From: Bradyrhizobium sp. LTSP849
Lineage (GTDB): Bacteria; Pseudomonadota; Alphaproteobacteria; Rhizobiales; Xanthobacteraceae
DNA: 64,000 nucleotides
Assembly: GCF_000938255.1 (NCBI RefSeq)
Contig: NZ_JYMR01000012.1
Span: forward strand, 248,001 to 312,000
Reading direction: 5' to 3'
The translations under genes were made by a program, and so were the position numbers. The notes under the pieces are model-generated. The model was not told the DNA's origin. It saw only the letters and a program-made list of their open reading frames with translations, and searched no databases. Position 1 is the stretch's first letter. Every line of letters starts with the position of its first letter. Below are positions 9,466-16,836 of this stretch, one piece after another.

Positions 9466-10183
9466 GCCTGCAAATGTCGTCCTGCTGATCGACGACGAGC
9501 CAAAGATCAGGCGCTTTCTCCGCGCGGGCTTCGAGCTTAACGGCTTCGCCGTGCTCGAGGCCGAAAACGCCACCGAGGCATTGAAGATCGCAACCTTCAG
9601 TTCGCCGGACCTCATCATTCTCGATCTGTCGCTGCCCGACCTTCACGGCGCGGATGTGCTGGAGCGGATTCGCGCCTGGTCGAACGTGCCGATCATCATC
9701 CTCTCGGTCGTGGCTGGCGAGGACGAGAAGGTGCGCCTGCTGCAAGCCGGCGCCGACGACTACGTCGTCAAGCCGTTCGGCATGGCCGAGTTGCTGGCGC
9801 GAAGCGAGGCGGCGCTGCGGCGCTATTTCAAGTCGGCGACGGAGAATCCGGTCGTGGCCGCAGGCCCGTTGTCGGTCGACCTCGTGACCCGATCGGTGTC
9901 GCTGCACAGCAGCCCGGTGCGCCTGACGCGCAAGGAATACCGGCTGCTGCACGTTCTCGCCATGCATGTCGGCCTCGTCGTCACCCACGATCAGCTCCTG
10001 AAGGAGATCTGGAGCGGCAACCAGCGCGACAACATCCAGTATCTTCGGATCCTCGTGCGCAAGCTTCGCCAGAAGATCGAGGCCGACCCCAACCAGCCGC
10101 GGCTCCTGGTCACCGAGTCCGGCGTCGGCTATCGCCTTCAGAATCGGCTGGACGCGGAGCCGCTCACGGCCCGGGTGAGCTGA
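9458..10183 (+). CDS. KdpE-like response regulator (OmpR/PhoB family)
   Basis: A 241-residue DNA-binding response regulator, partner of the kinase that overlaps it by 8 bp. The receiver domain (residues 5-120) has the acidic pair Asp12/Asp13, phosphoacceptor Asp56 in LDLSLPD and Lys105 in VVKPF. A winged-helix output domain follows (about 135-230), with the KdpE-like segments LTRKEYRLLHVLAMHVG and VTESGVGYRL. The ATG at 9458 was chosen over a TTG two codons upstream. No kdpFABC genes lie nearby, so control of a potassium pump would have to act at a distance or the pair may serve another stimulus. Confidence 0.92.
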   Translation: MSKPANVVLLIDDEPKIRRFLRAGFELNGFAVLEAENATEALKIATFSSPDLIILDLSLPDLHGADVLERIRAWSNVPIIILSVVAGEDEKVRLLQAGADDYVVKPFGMAELLARSEAALRRYFKSATENPVVAAGPLSVDLVTRSVSLHSSPVRLTRKEYRLLHVLAMHVGLVVTHDQLLKEIWSGNQRDNIQYLRILVRKLRQKIEADPNQPRLLVTESGVGYRLQNRLDAEPLTARVS

Positions 10184-10410
10184 TGCTGCGCCCTTCGCCC
10201 CGACGATCCTTTTACGTCGTCGTGTCCTGGTCCGGCGATGCCGGCCAGGAATGGTCGTGGGAAATCCGGCGCAAGCGCAGACCGATGGGCATCAGGCTCC
10301 GTGAAGTCGGGTTTCGCTCGCACCGGGCCGCACACGAGGCCGGACGCCTCGCGCTCGAGGATTTCCTCAACGGGCTCGTCATCGAGCGCGCCTCGCGATC
10401 AGCGCTCTGA
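10183..10410 (+). CDS. Small hypothetical protein coupled to the response regulator
   Basis: A 75-residue basic protein whose ATG shares its A with the stop codon of the regulator (TGATG), so translation is probably coupled. It contains FYVVVSWSGDAGQEWSWEIRR and a short C-terminal helix, with no signal peptide or membrane segment. I do not recognise a family. The arrangement suggests it belongs to the same operon and might modulate the two-component pair, but nothing in the sequence proves that. Confidence 0.55.
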   Translation: MLRPSPRRSFYVVVSWSGDAGQEWSWEIRRKRRPMGIRLREVGFRSHRAAHEAGRLALEDFLNGLVIERASRSAL

Positions 10411-10546
10411 TCAAGGTCTCCGCACGCCTCCATGACGACAACGGAATGCCAGCCCGCCCGCGCATGACGCGCAGAGCGTCCATCGTATAAAAATAATATA
10501 TTCTTCATCGCGAACCGCGTAATTTGCCCAACAAAGGGGCGCGCGC

Positions 10547-10669
10547 GTGGACTTCCTCATTCAAGAATTTAGCATTTTTGGTTTCGATGCCCAGTACTGG
10601 ATGCTTGCGGGTGCAGCCTTTGTCGCAATCTTCATCATCTTCGTCTGGCGGACCCGCGACCGGAATTAG
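10547..10669 (+). CDS. Very small single-pass membrane protein
   Basis: A 40-residue open frame starting at GTG 10547, seven bases after a good ribosome site (AAAGGGG). It reads VDFLIQEFSIFGFDAQYW, then one clear membrane helix (MLAGAAFVAIFIIFVW) and a charged end RTRDRN, a positive-inside pattern typical of small inner-membrane proteins. It lies 136 bp after the operon of the two-component pair in otherwise non-coding sequence. The function is unknown. Being so short, it could be chance, but the start signal and topology argue for a real gene. Confidence 0.5.
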   Translation: MDFLIQEFSIFGFDAQYWMLAGAAFVAIFIIFVWRTRDRN

Positions 10670-10961
10670 GCACATCACACGCGGGAAACATCGATAAAAA
10701 ACGCTGCGATGCAATCTCATCCGGATGCAATAGGTCGCGCAGCCCTCGCCGTATCTCCATTTCCAAAATCCGCATCGTGAGACCGAAAGCTATCTTTTCT
10801 CAATGATTTTCGACGCCTTGCGATGTCGCGAGCGTGCAACGCGCGGGCAAAAAACAGGTTCTGCACCCTCTCGCGGTCCTTTCGGCATCGCGGAATCCGC
10901 ACGCTGTCCTTAAGATCAGCTCCGAAATTGAATTGGCCGCGTGGCCATGCAGGGGGCTTGA

Positions 10962-11726
10962 ATGTACGGACGATTGAAATCTCTTGTCGTCGCGAGCGTG
11001 CTGATCGGGCTCGGCGCGACGAGCGTCGCGACCGCGGCCGATCTGCCGGTGAAGGCGAGGCCGATGCCTGCTGCTCCGCTCTACAACTGGACCGGCTGCT
11101 ATCTCGGCGGCAATGTCGGCGGCGGGTGGACGCGACTGGATACCGCGCGCGTCTCTGACTTCTTCGGCGCCGCGTCGCCGGCAATTTACGGTCGCGAGAA
11201 GGACAGCGGCTTCATCGGCGGCGGCCAGGTCGGCTGCGACTTCCAGACCGGCAATCTCGTGTTCGGCGTCGGCGGCAGCTTCGATTTCGGCAGCGTCAAG
11301 GGCAGCCATGCCCTGACCGACTTTCCCACCTTCTCCGAAGCGAATAATTTGAAGGAGATCTACACTGCGACCGGCCGCATCGGCTATCTCTGGACGCCGC
11401 AACTCCTCGGCTATCTCAAGGGCGGCGCGGCTTGGATCAAGAATCGCAACCAGGTGTTCGCGCCAGGCGGTGCGGTGTTCGAATCCGCAAGCTTCTATCA
11501 GCCCGGCATGACCATCGGCATCGGCGCCGAATGGATGTTCGCACCAAACTGGTCGGTCTTCGCCGAGTATAACTACATGTGGTTCCTGGACGACAACGCG
11601 CGTGCGTTCACGCTGCCCGGGGGCGGCTCCGGCGAAGTCATCGGCGTCCAGCAGCGGGCCTCGACCGCGCTGGTCGGCGTGAACTACAAATTCCATTGGG
11701 ACGGCCCCGTCGTCGCCAAATACTGA
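10962..11726 (+). CDS. Outer membrane beta-barrel protein (Omp25/RopB-like)
   Basis: A 254-residue outer-membrane barrel. The ATG follows AGGGGG; a signal peptide ends ATAA and is followed by ADLPVKARPMPAAPLYNW, the standard opening of this family. Alternating strands (CYLGGNVGGGW, GQVGCDFQTGNLVFGVGG, IGYLWTPQLLGYLKGG, WSVFAEYNYMWF) run to a terminal AKY. Two Cys (in CYLGG and GCDFQ) may pair. It stands as a single gene closed by a strong terminator. It is paralogous to the barrels at 4020, 15985 and 29126. Confidence 0.9.
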   Translation: MYGRLKSLVVASVLIGLGATSVATAADLPVKARPMPAAPLYNWTGCYLGGNVGGGWTRLDTARVSDFFGAASPAIYGREKDSGFIGGGQVGCDFQTGNLVFGVGGSFDFGSVKGSHALTDFPTFSEANNLKEIYTATGRIGYLWTPQLLGYLKGGAAWIKNRNQVFAPGGAVFESASFYQPGMTIGIGAEWMFAPNWSVFAEYNYMWFLDDNARAFTLPGGGSGEVIGVQQRASTALVGVNYKFHWDGPVVAKY

Positions 11727-11776
11727 CGTCTATCGCCATCTACTGACGTCTCTCTCCAAACCTCCAACCAACTTGA

Positions 11777-11804
11777 GCCCCGGTTCGTCCGGGGCCCTTT
11801 TTTT
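11777..11804 (+). terminator. Rho-independent terminator after the outer membrane protein gene
   Basis: A perfect 7-bp stem GCCCCGG / CCGGGGC with loop TTCGT is followed at once by CC and a run of seven T. It lies 50 bp after the stop of the barrel gene and closes that unit. Confidence 0.85.
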
Positions 11805-11876
11805 GAACAAGTTTCGGTCTGAACAAGCGTTCCAATTGTCCGATCTGTGTACGCCATCCAAGGATGGAGAAGTCTC

Positions 11877-12062
11877 ATGGGTCTACGCCTTTGGCTCCTC
11901 GTCGTAGCGACGGCTGCCGTTGCGCATGCGATTCTTCTCGCGGTGGATCACCAGATCGAAGCCGGCGTAGACCGTCTATCGGATTACCGCGGCGCGACCA
12001 GCGCCGTACCCGACCTCAAATCAGTGACGGCGCGAAGCGCGTACATGCGCAATGAACGTTGA
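11877..12062 (+). CDS. Small membrane-anchored or exported protein
   Basis: A 61-residue protein. The ATG at 11877 is preceded by an extended purine-rich site (AGGATGGAGAAG) and opens a hydrophobic N-terminus (LRLWLLVVATAAVAHAILLAV) that is either a signal peptide ending AHA or a membrane anchor. The rest, about 38 residues, is polar and includes DRLSDYRGATSAVPDLKSV. No family is recognised. A GTG further upstream would add ten residues without a ribosome site. Confidence 0.5.
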   Translation: MGLRLWLLVVATAAVAHAILLAVDHQIEAGVDRLSDYRGATSAVPDLKSVTARSAYMRNER

Positions 12063-12227
12063 TTGACGCCTCGTTTGAAGGCATGCCTATGGCATCCCTA
12101 TGAGATAGGCTTCCGCATCGCCTCGAAATCATATGCGCTGCAAGAGATATTTGAGCCATCAGTCGGGACGAACAGTCACGCCAGCGTACCCAAGAGTTCA
12201 CAACAAGGGTTCACAAGGAGTATCTTC

Positions 12228-12674
12228 GTGCTCCATACGCCTCCCTCCACCAGCGACCGCGATCAGGTGGTCGAGACCATGATCTCGCTCACCCATTTGT
12301 CGAAACTCGACCGTGCGATCGTCGCTGGCGGCGACTGCACCGAACTGTATTTGGCGCTGCGCCGCCGCGGCTTCACCCGCATCGGGCTGCCCTCGCGCTT
12401 CCGTCTGCGCACCCCGACTTTTTCCGTCGGCCTCATCACCGTGCAGGACGTGTTCGGCGAGTTCGAGACGGCGCTGTCCCAGGTCGCTCCGTCTCTGGGC
12501 GCGACCGCGGCGATTGCGGTCCTGATCAAGTCGAGCGAGGCCGGCTTCGCGCTCAAGATCCGCAGAAGGCTCGAACAACTCGGCTTCCGGATCGAGGCTG
12601 GCGTCAGGTGCCATCAGGGCTTCGTGCTGTCTGCCTATCGACAGAGCTTAGCCCAGATGAAATGGGCAGCCTGA
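12228..12674 (+). CDS. Hypothetical protein
   Basis: A 148-residue cytoplasmic protein of unknown function. I place the start at the GTG at 12228 because it has AAGGAG seven bases upstream, while the open frame extending 165 bp further up has no start signal and reads as non-coding. Seen in it: DQVVETMISLTHLSKLDRAI, then VAGGDCTELYLALRRRGFTR, a central beta-rich part and a C-terminal helix RRRLEQLGFRIEAG. The alternation of helices and strands suggests a compact alpha/beta fold. It is not linked to either neighbour. Confidence 0.55.
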   Translation: MLHTPPSTSDRDQVVETMISLTHLSKLDRAIVAGGDCTELYLALRRRGFTRIGLPSRFRLRTPTFSVGLITVQDVFGEFETALSQVAPSLGATAAIAVLIKSSEAGFALKIRRRLEQLGFRIEAGVRCHQGFVLSAYRQSLAQMKWAA

Positions 12675-12804
12675 GCGGCCAGGATGACGCAAGACAGGCG
12701 CCGTTGCGTCTTCCAACACCGGCTCATGCCTTCCGTGCAGGTGAGCGAGGCCAAATAGGTCATCGTGACCTTGCCTACAGTCGACGACCGCAGCCGACCC
12801 CCGA

Positions 12805-12824
12805 TTTGCCCGACGTGTCAAGCG
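12805..12824 (+). repeat. Interspersed repeat motif, copy 1
   Basis: TTTGCCCGACGTGTCAAGCG occurs here and, identically and in the same orientation, at 13391-13410. The two copies flank the GNAT gene. A third, one-mismatch copy of the first 17 bases lies at 18521. The motif resembles a short intergenic repeat that I recall from Bradyrhizobium genomes. Confidence 0.65.
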
Positions 12825-12832
12825 GTTCAACG

Positions 12833-13288
12833 CTAAAGCATCAGCTTGTAGCCCAAGTGACTGCCAACGAATCCCAGCCTCTCGTAGAAGCGGTGAGCAT
12901 CGGAGCGCGTCTTGTCGGTCGTGAGCTGGACGAGATCGCAACCTCTGGCTCGGCATTGGCCTATCGCCCATTCAAACATCTGCTGCCCAACACCGGATCC
13001 CCGCTGGGACGCGGCGATTCTCACCGCCTCGATCTGTCCGCGCCAGGCGCCCTTCCGTGCCAGTCCGGGAATGAAGGAAAGTTGAAGGGTGCCAATCACC
13101 TCGTCGTTCACGGTCGCGACCAGTTGCAGCTGGTTGGCATCGGCAAGAATGGCCTGAAACGCATCGCCATATTTCGGGTTTGTCGGCGAGCTCGCATCCT
13201 CCCGTTGCTGTCCCAGGGTATCGTCTGCCAGGAGAGCAACGATGGCCGGAAGATCGGCCAATTGAGCTCGGCGGAACATAATCTGCAT
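12833..13288 (-). CDS. GNAT family N-acetyltransferase
   Basis: A 151-residue acetyl-CoA-dependent N-acetyltransferase. The start at 13288 (MQIMFRRAQLADLP) matches where GNAT domains begin; an upstream in-frame extension is basic and lacks fold character. Core motifs are visible: strand VGT-type VIGTLQLSFIPGL, the acetyl-CoA loop QRGSGVGQQMFEWAI (Q/R-x-x-G-x-G/A), and the C-terminal HRFYERLGFVGSHLG segment typical of GNAT motif B. The acceptor is unknown. The gene sits between two identical 20-bp repeats, which suggests it arrived as a small insertion. Confidence 0.88.
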   Translation of the reverse strand: MQIMFRRAQLADLPAIVALLADDTLGQQREDASSPTNPKYGDAFQAILADANQLQLVATVNDEVIGTLQLSFIPGLARKGAWRGQIEAVRIAASQRGSGVGQQMFEWAIGQCRARGCDLVQLTTDKTRSDAHRFYERLGFVGSHLGYKLML

Positions 13289-13390
13289 GATTGGGCAAGT
13301 CTCCACGGAGGCCGGAGCGAAGGCGTCATGCATCCCAGGCGCCCTGCCTCGCCTCTCCCGGATTGCGCGATGATCGCCTCTTGCCTCCGT

Positions 13391-13410
13391 TTTGCCCGAC
13401 GTGTCAAGCG
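13391..13410 (+). repeat. Interspersed repeat motif, copy 2
   Basis: The second, identical 20-bp copy of the motif at 12805-12824, in direct orientation, on the other side of the GNAT gene. Confidence 0.65.
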
Positions 13411-13443
13411 ACTTTGTAAAATCCGAAGACATCAGCCACGCAA

Positions 13444-13478
13444 AAAGCCCGGCCTCGCGCTTTGCGAGACCGGGCTTT
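13444..13478 (-). terminator. Terminator of the first TRAP binding-protein gene
   Basis: AAAGCCCGG (13444-13452) pairs with CCGGGCTTT (13470-13478), and after one mismatch CTCGC pairs with GCGAG, around a five-base loop. The A run on the left becomes the U run when read on the minus strand. It lies 38 bp beyond the stop of the TRAP gene. Confidence 0.8.
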
Positions 13479-13515
13479 CGTTTATTGGAAGATCGCGCCG
13501 CGACGTCCGCCGCGA

Positions 13516-14604
13516 TCAGCCCTGCGACCGCCGCGACATGAAGATGTCGTAGCCGACTTCGCCGACCTGGAACCAGGCGTAGCTGTCGTTGGAGAATTTG
13601 GTCAGGGACTCATACACCTTCTTGAAGTTGGGGTTGGTCGCCGAGACCTCGTCGTGCAGCTCCTTCGCCGCCTTGTAGCAGGCGTCCATGATCGGCGGCG
13701 AGAAGGCGTGCAGCTTGGTGCCGTTGGCGAGCAGCTTCCTCAGCGCCAGCGGATTGGCCTGGTCGTAACGCGCCATCATGTAGTTGTTGGCGTAATGGCC
13801 GGCCTGTGTGAGCACGCTCTGGTAATATTTCGGCAGTGCATTCCATTTGTCGAGGTTGACGAAGGCGAGCAGCATCGGCCCGCCCTCCCACCAGCCGGGA
13901 TAATAGTAGTGCGGCGCGATCTTGTAGAAGCCGAGCTTCTCGTCGTCATAGGGACCGACCCATTCGGCCGCGTCGATGGTGCCCTTCTCCAGCGCCGGAT
14001 AGATGTCGCCGCCGGCAAGCTGCTGCGGCACCGTGCCGAGCTTCTGAAGCACGCGGCCGGCAAAGCCGCCGATGCGGAATTTCATGCCCTTGAGATCATC
14101 GGGCGTGTTAACCTCTTTCCTGAACCAGCCGCCCATCTGGCAGCCGGTGTTGCCGGCAAGCAGCGAGATGACGTTGTAGCTCTTGTAGAAGTCGTTGAGG
14201 ACTTCCTTGCCCCCGCCCAGCATGTACCAAGCCTGATTGATCCGCATGTTCGGACCGAACGGCACTGACGAGCCGAAGGTGAAGGTCGGGTCCTTGCCGA
14301 AATAATAATAGGACGCGGTGTGGCCGATCTCGCAGGTGGCGTTCTGCACGGCATCGAGCACCTGGAGGCCCGGCACGATCTCGCCGGCCGCAAAGATCTG
14401 GATCTGGAATTTGTTGTCGGTCGCCTCTGCAACCATCTTGCACATCATCTCGGCGCCGCCAAACAGCGTGTCGAGCGATTTCGGCCAGCTCGTCGGCATG
14501 CGCCATTTGATTTCCGGCATCGACTGCGCAATCGCGGGCGCAGCAAGCGTCGCGGCACCGGCCGCACCAAGTCCGGTGACCTTGATGAAGTCTCGTCTCT
14601 TCAT
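13516..14604 (-). CDS. TRAP transporter substrate-binding protein (DctP family), orphan
   Basis: A 362-residue periplasmic binding protein for a TRAP importer. The ATG at 14604 opens a twin-arginine signal (MKRRDFIKVTG, hydrophobic part, then APAIAQ). The mature part begins EIKWRMPTSWPKSLDTLFGG and contains the DctP hallmarks [31 protein letters not shown] and [21 protein letters not shown], as in TRAP proteins for 2-oxo acids and related carboxylates. No DctQ or DctM membrane genes are near. It is a close paralogue of the gene at 18817-19908. Confidence 0.93.
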   Translation of the reverse strand: MKRRDFIKVTGLGAAGAATLAAPAIAQSMPEIKWRMPTSWPKSLDTLFGGAEMMCKMVAEATDNKFQIQIFAAGEIVPGLQVLDAVQNATCEIGHTASYYYFGKDPTFTFGSSVPFGPNMRINQAWYMLGGGKEVLNDFYKSYNVISLLAGNTGCQMGGWFRKEVNTPDDLKGMKFRIGGFAGRVLQKLGTVPQQLAGGDIYPALEKGTIDAAEWVGPYDDEKLGFYKIAPHYYYPGWWEGGPMLLAFVNLDKWNALPKYYQSVLTQAGHYANNYMMARYDQANPLALRKLLANGTKLHAFSPPIMDACYKAAKELHDEVSATNPNFKKVYESLTKFSNDSYAWFQVGEVGYDIFMSRRSQG

Positions 14605-14714
14605 GATTTCCTGCCCTGATGGATTTAAGATTGTGGGCCTTCTTGCCGAGGCTTGGGGGACAGCATGGCGTAAGGCCGGGCCGAATTCCATCGTGATCGC
14701 ACTGCGGCAAAGAA

Positions 14715-14745
14715 AAAGCCCGGCCTCCAGAGCGGGCCGGGCTTT
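14715..14745 (-). terminator. Terminator-like hairpin, duplicate of the one after the second TRAP gene
   Basis: AAAGCCCGGCC (14715-14725) pairs with GGCCGGGCTTT (14735-14745). The left flank and arm match the sequence at 18740-18772 over about 33 bases with one mismatch, so this hairpin and the one after the second TRAP gene share an origin. Here it lies upstream of the first TRAP gene, where no intact gene needs it. Confidence 0.6.
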
Positions 14746-14758
14746 GCGATCTTGCGAC

Positions 14759-14899
14759 TTAAGACGTAGAGCCTAATTCTTCATCAGCCGCGGTAGCGCG
14801 AGCACCCTCGCGCTGAAGTCACGATACTGCTCGCGAAACGGTTTCGAGAGTTATGCCGAGATATTCGGCGATGTCACGCCGAGACATCGGTAGCGACAT
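14759..14899 (-). pseudogene. Remnant of a Crp/FNR-family regulator (C-terminal helix-turn-helix)
   Basis: Read on the minus strand from 14899, the sequence gives LPMSRRDIAEYLGITLETVS (after Met-Ser: residues 3-22 of the fragment), an almost ideal Crp/FNR/FixK DNA-binding helix-turn-helix. It is broken by an in-frame TGA at 14819-14821, after which the frame continues LQREGARATAADEEL to a TAA at 14759. The N-terminal cyclic-nucleotide-type sensor domain is missing. This is established only by recognising the motif; a similarity search would confirm it. Confidence 0.7.
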
Positions 14900-14963
14900 G
14901 GTCTTCGCTCCGGCTCGTCGATGATTTCATCTTACCCCTTCGACAGAAATATGCGGTCGCGAG

Positions 14964-14999
14964 CCTGGCTCGCTGTCCTGGCTCGCTGTCCTGGCTCGC
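14964..14999. repeat. Short tandem repeat, 13-bp unit
   Basis: The 13-mer CCTGGCTCGCTGT is present twice in tandem (14964-14976, 14977-14989), followed by a partial third copy. It lies in non-coding sequence between the Crp/FNR remnant and the next small gene. Confidence 0.8.
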
Positions 15000-15018
15000 G
15001 ATCCGCGAGCGAATCCCC

Positions 15019-15282
15019 TTACCGCCGCACGCCAACGCGATTGACGCCGCCATTCGCATTGCCACCAGCGTTGTGGCGGACCGCTGCACGCGCAACGGGG
15101 CGCGGCCTCAGAACGACGCCGGCCCGGGCAACGCACCCCCCCGGATAGCCGACGTACTGGCAATATACGATTGCGTGGGCCGGTGATGGATTAAGCGTGA
15201 CGCCTGCAAGCACCAGAAGGGCGCTGGCAGCTATCCCTGCAATCGTCGCGCATCTCATCGAGAGTTGGGTCTTCGCCTTCAT
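15019..15282 (-). CDS. Small exported protein (Cys-, Gly- and Arg-rich)
   Basis: An 87-residue protein. The ATG at 15282 is preceded by GAGGAGG; a signal peptide (about residues 1-37, ending AHA) is followed by VYCQYVGYPGGCVARAGV and an Arg/Ala/Gly-rich tail. The two Cys probably form a disulfide. Similar tiny secreted proteins are common in Bradyrhizobium, without known function. A TTGAC-N4-ATCAA box centred 100 bp upstream of the start suggests control by an FNR/FixK-type regulator under low oxygen. Confidence 0.7.
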   Translation of the reverse strand: MKAKTQLSMRCATIAGIAASALLVLAGVTLNPSPAHAIVYCQYVGYPGGCVARAGVVLRPRPVARAAVRHNAGGNANGGVNRVGVRR

Positions 15283-15375
15283 GATGGTCCTCCTCTTTGC
15301 ACTTGCGAAATCAGGGGTGGCACAAGTCGCCTTCCTGCGGCTGTAGATAGCGTGTCCGGGAAAGATTGAGCGACA

Positions 15376-15389
15376 TTGACGTAGATCAA
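15376..15389. promoter_or_regulatory. FNR/FixK-type box
   Basis: TTGACGTAGATCAA keeps the TTGA-N6-TCAA core recognised by FNR and FixK regulators. Its centre lies 100 bp upstream of the start codon of the small exported protein (minus strand), a plausible activating position. Confidence 0.6.
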
Positions 15390-15480
15390 GTGTGATTGGG
15401 CCGAGCGGTAGCTCCGCAGAACCGCATATGGGTTTAGGTGCCCGTCGCTTCGCTGTTGTCTGGCAGCATCAGGCGCGGTC

Positions 15481-15494
15481 TTGATTCAGATCAA
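15481..15494. promoter_or_regulatory. FNR/FixK-type box
   Basis: TTGATTCAGATCAA is a full TTGAT-N4-ATCAA palindrome. Its centre lies 77 bp upstream of the ATG at 15565, so it most likely activates that gene when oxygen is scarce. Confidence 0.7.
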
Positions 15495-15564
15495 CCGGCT
15501 ATGTGACAGGCGCACCACAACAGGGGGGATGAGCGGGCTGGGCCAATTCGCGGGTAGGTGCGCG

Positions 15565-15831
15565 ATGACGCCGACTTGGTACGTCACCTTCGAAGTGCGT
15601 AAACGCGGCACGCTGCCGAAGCAGCGGAGTCCTCGGGAGACAAGGACCTTCGCTACGGAAGCAGAGGCCAAGGCGTTCGCTCGTGCAAAGCTCGACGAAG
15701 GCCTCGCTGTATTTGCAGGCACGATCAATCCGAGCGTCCCCAGGCAGCTTATTCCGTCAACCCGCATCCAGGCCTGGCTTGCCGACGAACTATCGGACAC
15801 TGAACGACATACCGGTCCCGGCACGGAATAA
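15565..15831 (+). CDS. Conserved small hypothetical protein
   Basis: An 88-residue protein. I chose the ATG at 15565 (MTPTWYVTFEVRKRG) because the sequence upstream overlaps a regulatory box and does not look coding. The body reads LPKQRSPRETRTFATEAEAK, then AFARAKLDEGLAVFAGTINP, a pattern I recall from many short Rhizobiales proteins of unknown function. It is probably a small alpha/beta cytoplasmic protein. The perfect FNR/FixK-type box upstream links it to microoxic expression, which is inference from the site alone. Confidence 0.7.
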   Translation: MTPTWYVTFEVRKRGTLPKQRSPRETRTFATEAEAKAFARAKLDEGLAVFAGTINPSVPRQLIPSTRIQAWLADELSDTERHTGPGTE

Positions 15832-15984
15832 GCACGCCTTCGTGCACATACACGGCTCTTGAGTGTTGCCATTTTGTTACGGGCGTAGGGTCTCATCGAA
15901 CGTAACGTATGGATGTTCGCCGTGCTTATGCACGCAAGCCTGCATTCGCGTTTCTAAACAAGAAAGAGATCGGAGCGAGGGGAC

Positions 15985-16746
15985 ATGATGATGAAAAGGC
16001 TTTCGATGGCTGCGATCAGCTTCGCAGCGCTGAACATGACGGCTCCGGCCATGGCCGCCGATATGGCTGTCAAGGCAGCGCCGCCTCCACCGGTAGTGGC
16101 GATCTACAACTGGAGCGGATTCTACATTGGCGGCAATGGAGGCTGGGGGCAGAGCCATGGTTGCGTGGATTTCCTGACGCCCGCAGGGACACTCGCAGGC
16201 GGTTGCGCTGATCGCTCCGGCGGCCTTGTTGGCGGGCAGATCGGATACCGCTGGCAGACCAATCAGTTTGTCCTTGGATTGGAGGCGCAGGGCGACTGGG
16301 CCGAAATCAAGAACACCCGCGTCAGCCTGATCGATCCATTGATCTCCACCACAGGCAAGATAGATGGCATCGGGCTGTTCACGGCTCAACTCGGCTGGGC
16401 ATGGAACGCGTCGCTGTTCTACGTGAAGGGTGGCGCTGCGGTAACGCGCAATCGCTTTGACATATTCAACAATGTCACCGGTGTCGGACTCGCCTCGGCA
16501 GGTCACACGCGCTGGGGCGGTGCCCTGGGAGTCGGCTGGGAATATGGCTTCACCCCCAACTGGTCGTTCGGTATCGAGTACGACCATCTCTGGATGGGGC
16601 GTGACAACACGTCCTTCGCAGGCGTGGTCACGCCAGGGGGAGTCACCCTTCTCGGCAACGGGGTCAGCCAGGATGTGGACATGATCACACTTCGGGTGAA
16701 CTATCGTTTCGGCGGCTATGGTGCGCCGGTCACCGCTCGCTACTGA
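15985..16746 (+). CDS. Outer membrane beta-barrel protein (Omp25/RopB-like)
   Basis: A 253-residue outer-membrane barrel with start ATG at 15985 after GAGGGGAC (ATGs one or two codons downstream would serve equally). A signal peptide ends AMAA, followed by DMAVKAAPPPPVVAIYNWSG. Strands such as FYIGGNGGWGQSHG, GGQIGYRWQTNQFVLGLEAQ and WSFGIEYDHLWMG alternate, and the protein ends TARY. Two Cys (CVDF, GGCADRS) fall in the first extracellular loop. It is one of four paralogues in the window. Confidence 0.9.
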   Translation: MMMKRLSMAAISFAALNMTAPAMAADMAVKAAPPPPVVAIYNWSGFYIGGNGGWGQSHGCVDFLTPAGTLAGGCADRSGGLVGGQIGYRWQTNQFVLGLEAQGDWAEIKNTRVSLIDPLISTTGKIDGIGLFTAQLGWAWNASLFYVKGGAAVTRNRFDIFNNVTGVGLASAGHTRWGGALGVGWEYGFTPNWSFGIEYDHLWMGRDNTSFAGVVTPGGVTLLGNGVSQDVDMITLRVNYRFGGYGAPVTARY

Positions 16747-16766
16747 ACCGTGCTTCCGCTCATAAT

Positions 16767-16790
16767 GGAGGCCCCGAGACCGGGGCCTCC
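16767..16790 (+). terminator. Stem-loop after the outer membrane protein gene
   Basis: GGAGGCCCCG pairs perfectly with CGGGGCCTCC over 10 bp around loop AGAC, 20 bp after the stop. There is no T run behind it, so it may act as a weak terminator or as a 3' stabiliser of the message. Confidence 0.6.
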
Positions 16791-16836
16791 GCATTAATGC
16801 AGAAATCTGCCATCAGTCTGCAGCCCAAAACCGTCG

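Noticed and set aside
12063..12227. N-terminal extension of the hypothetical gene at 12228
   Set aside because: The extension starts at a TTG without a ribosome site, while the GTG at 12228 has a well-placed AAGGAG.
14773..14853. C-terminal fragment of an isoprenylcysteine methyltransferase-like protein
   Set aside because: Another minus-strand frame over the same bases gives a far better match, the Crp/FNR helix-turn-helix; the methyltransferase-like reading is only 24 residues long.
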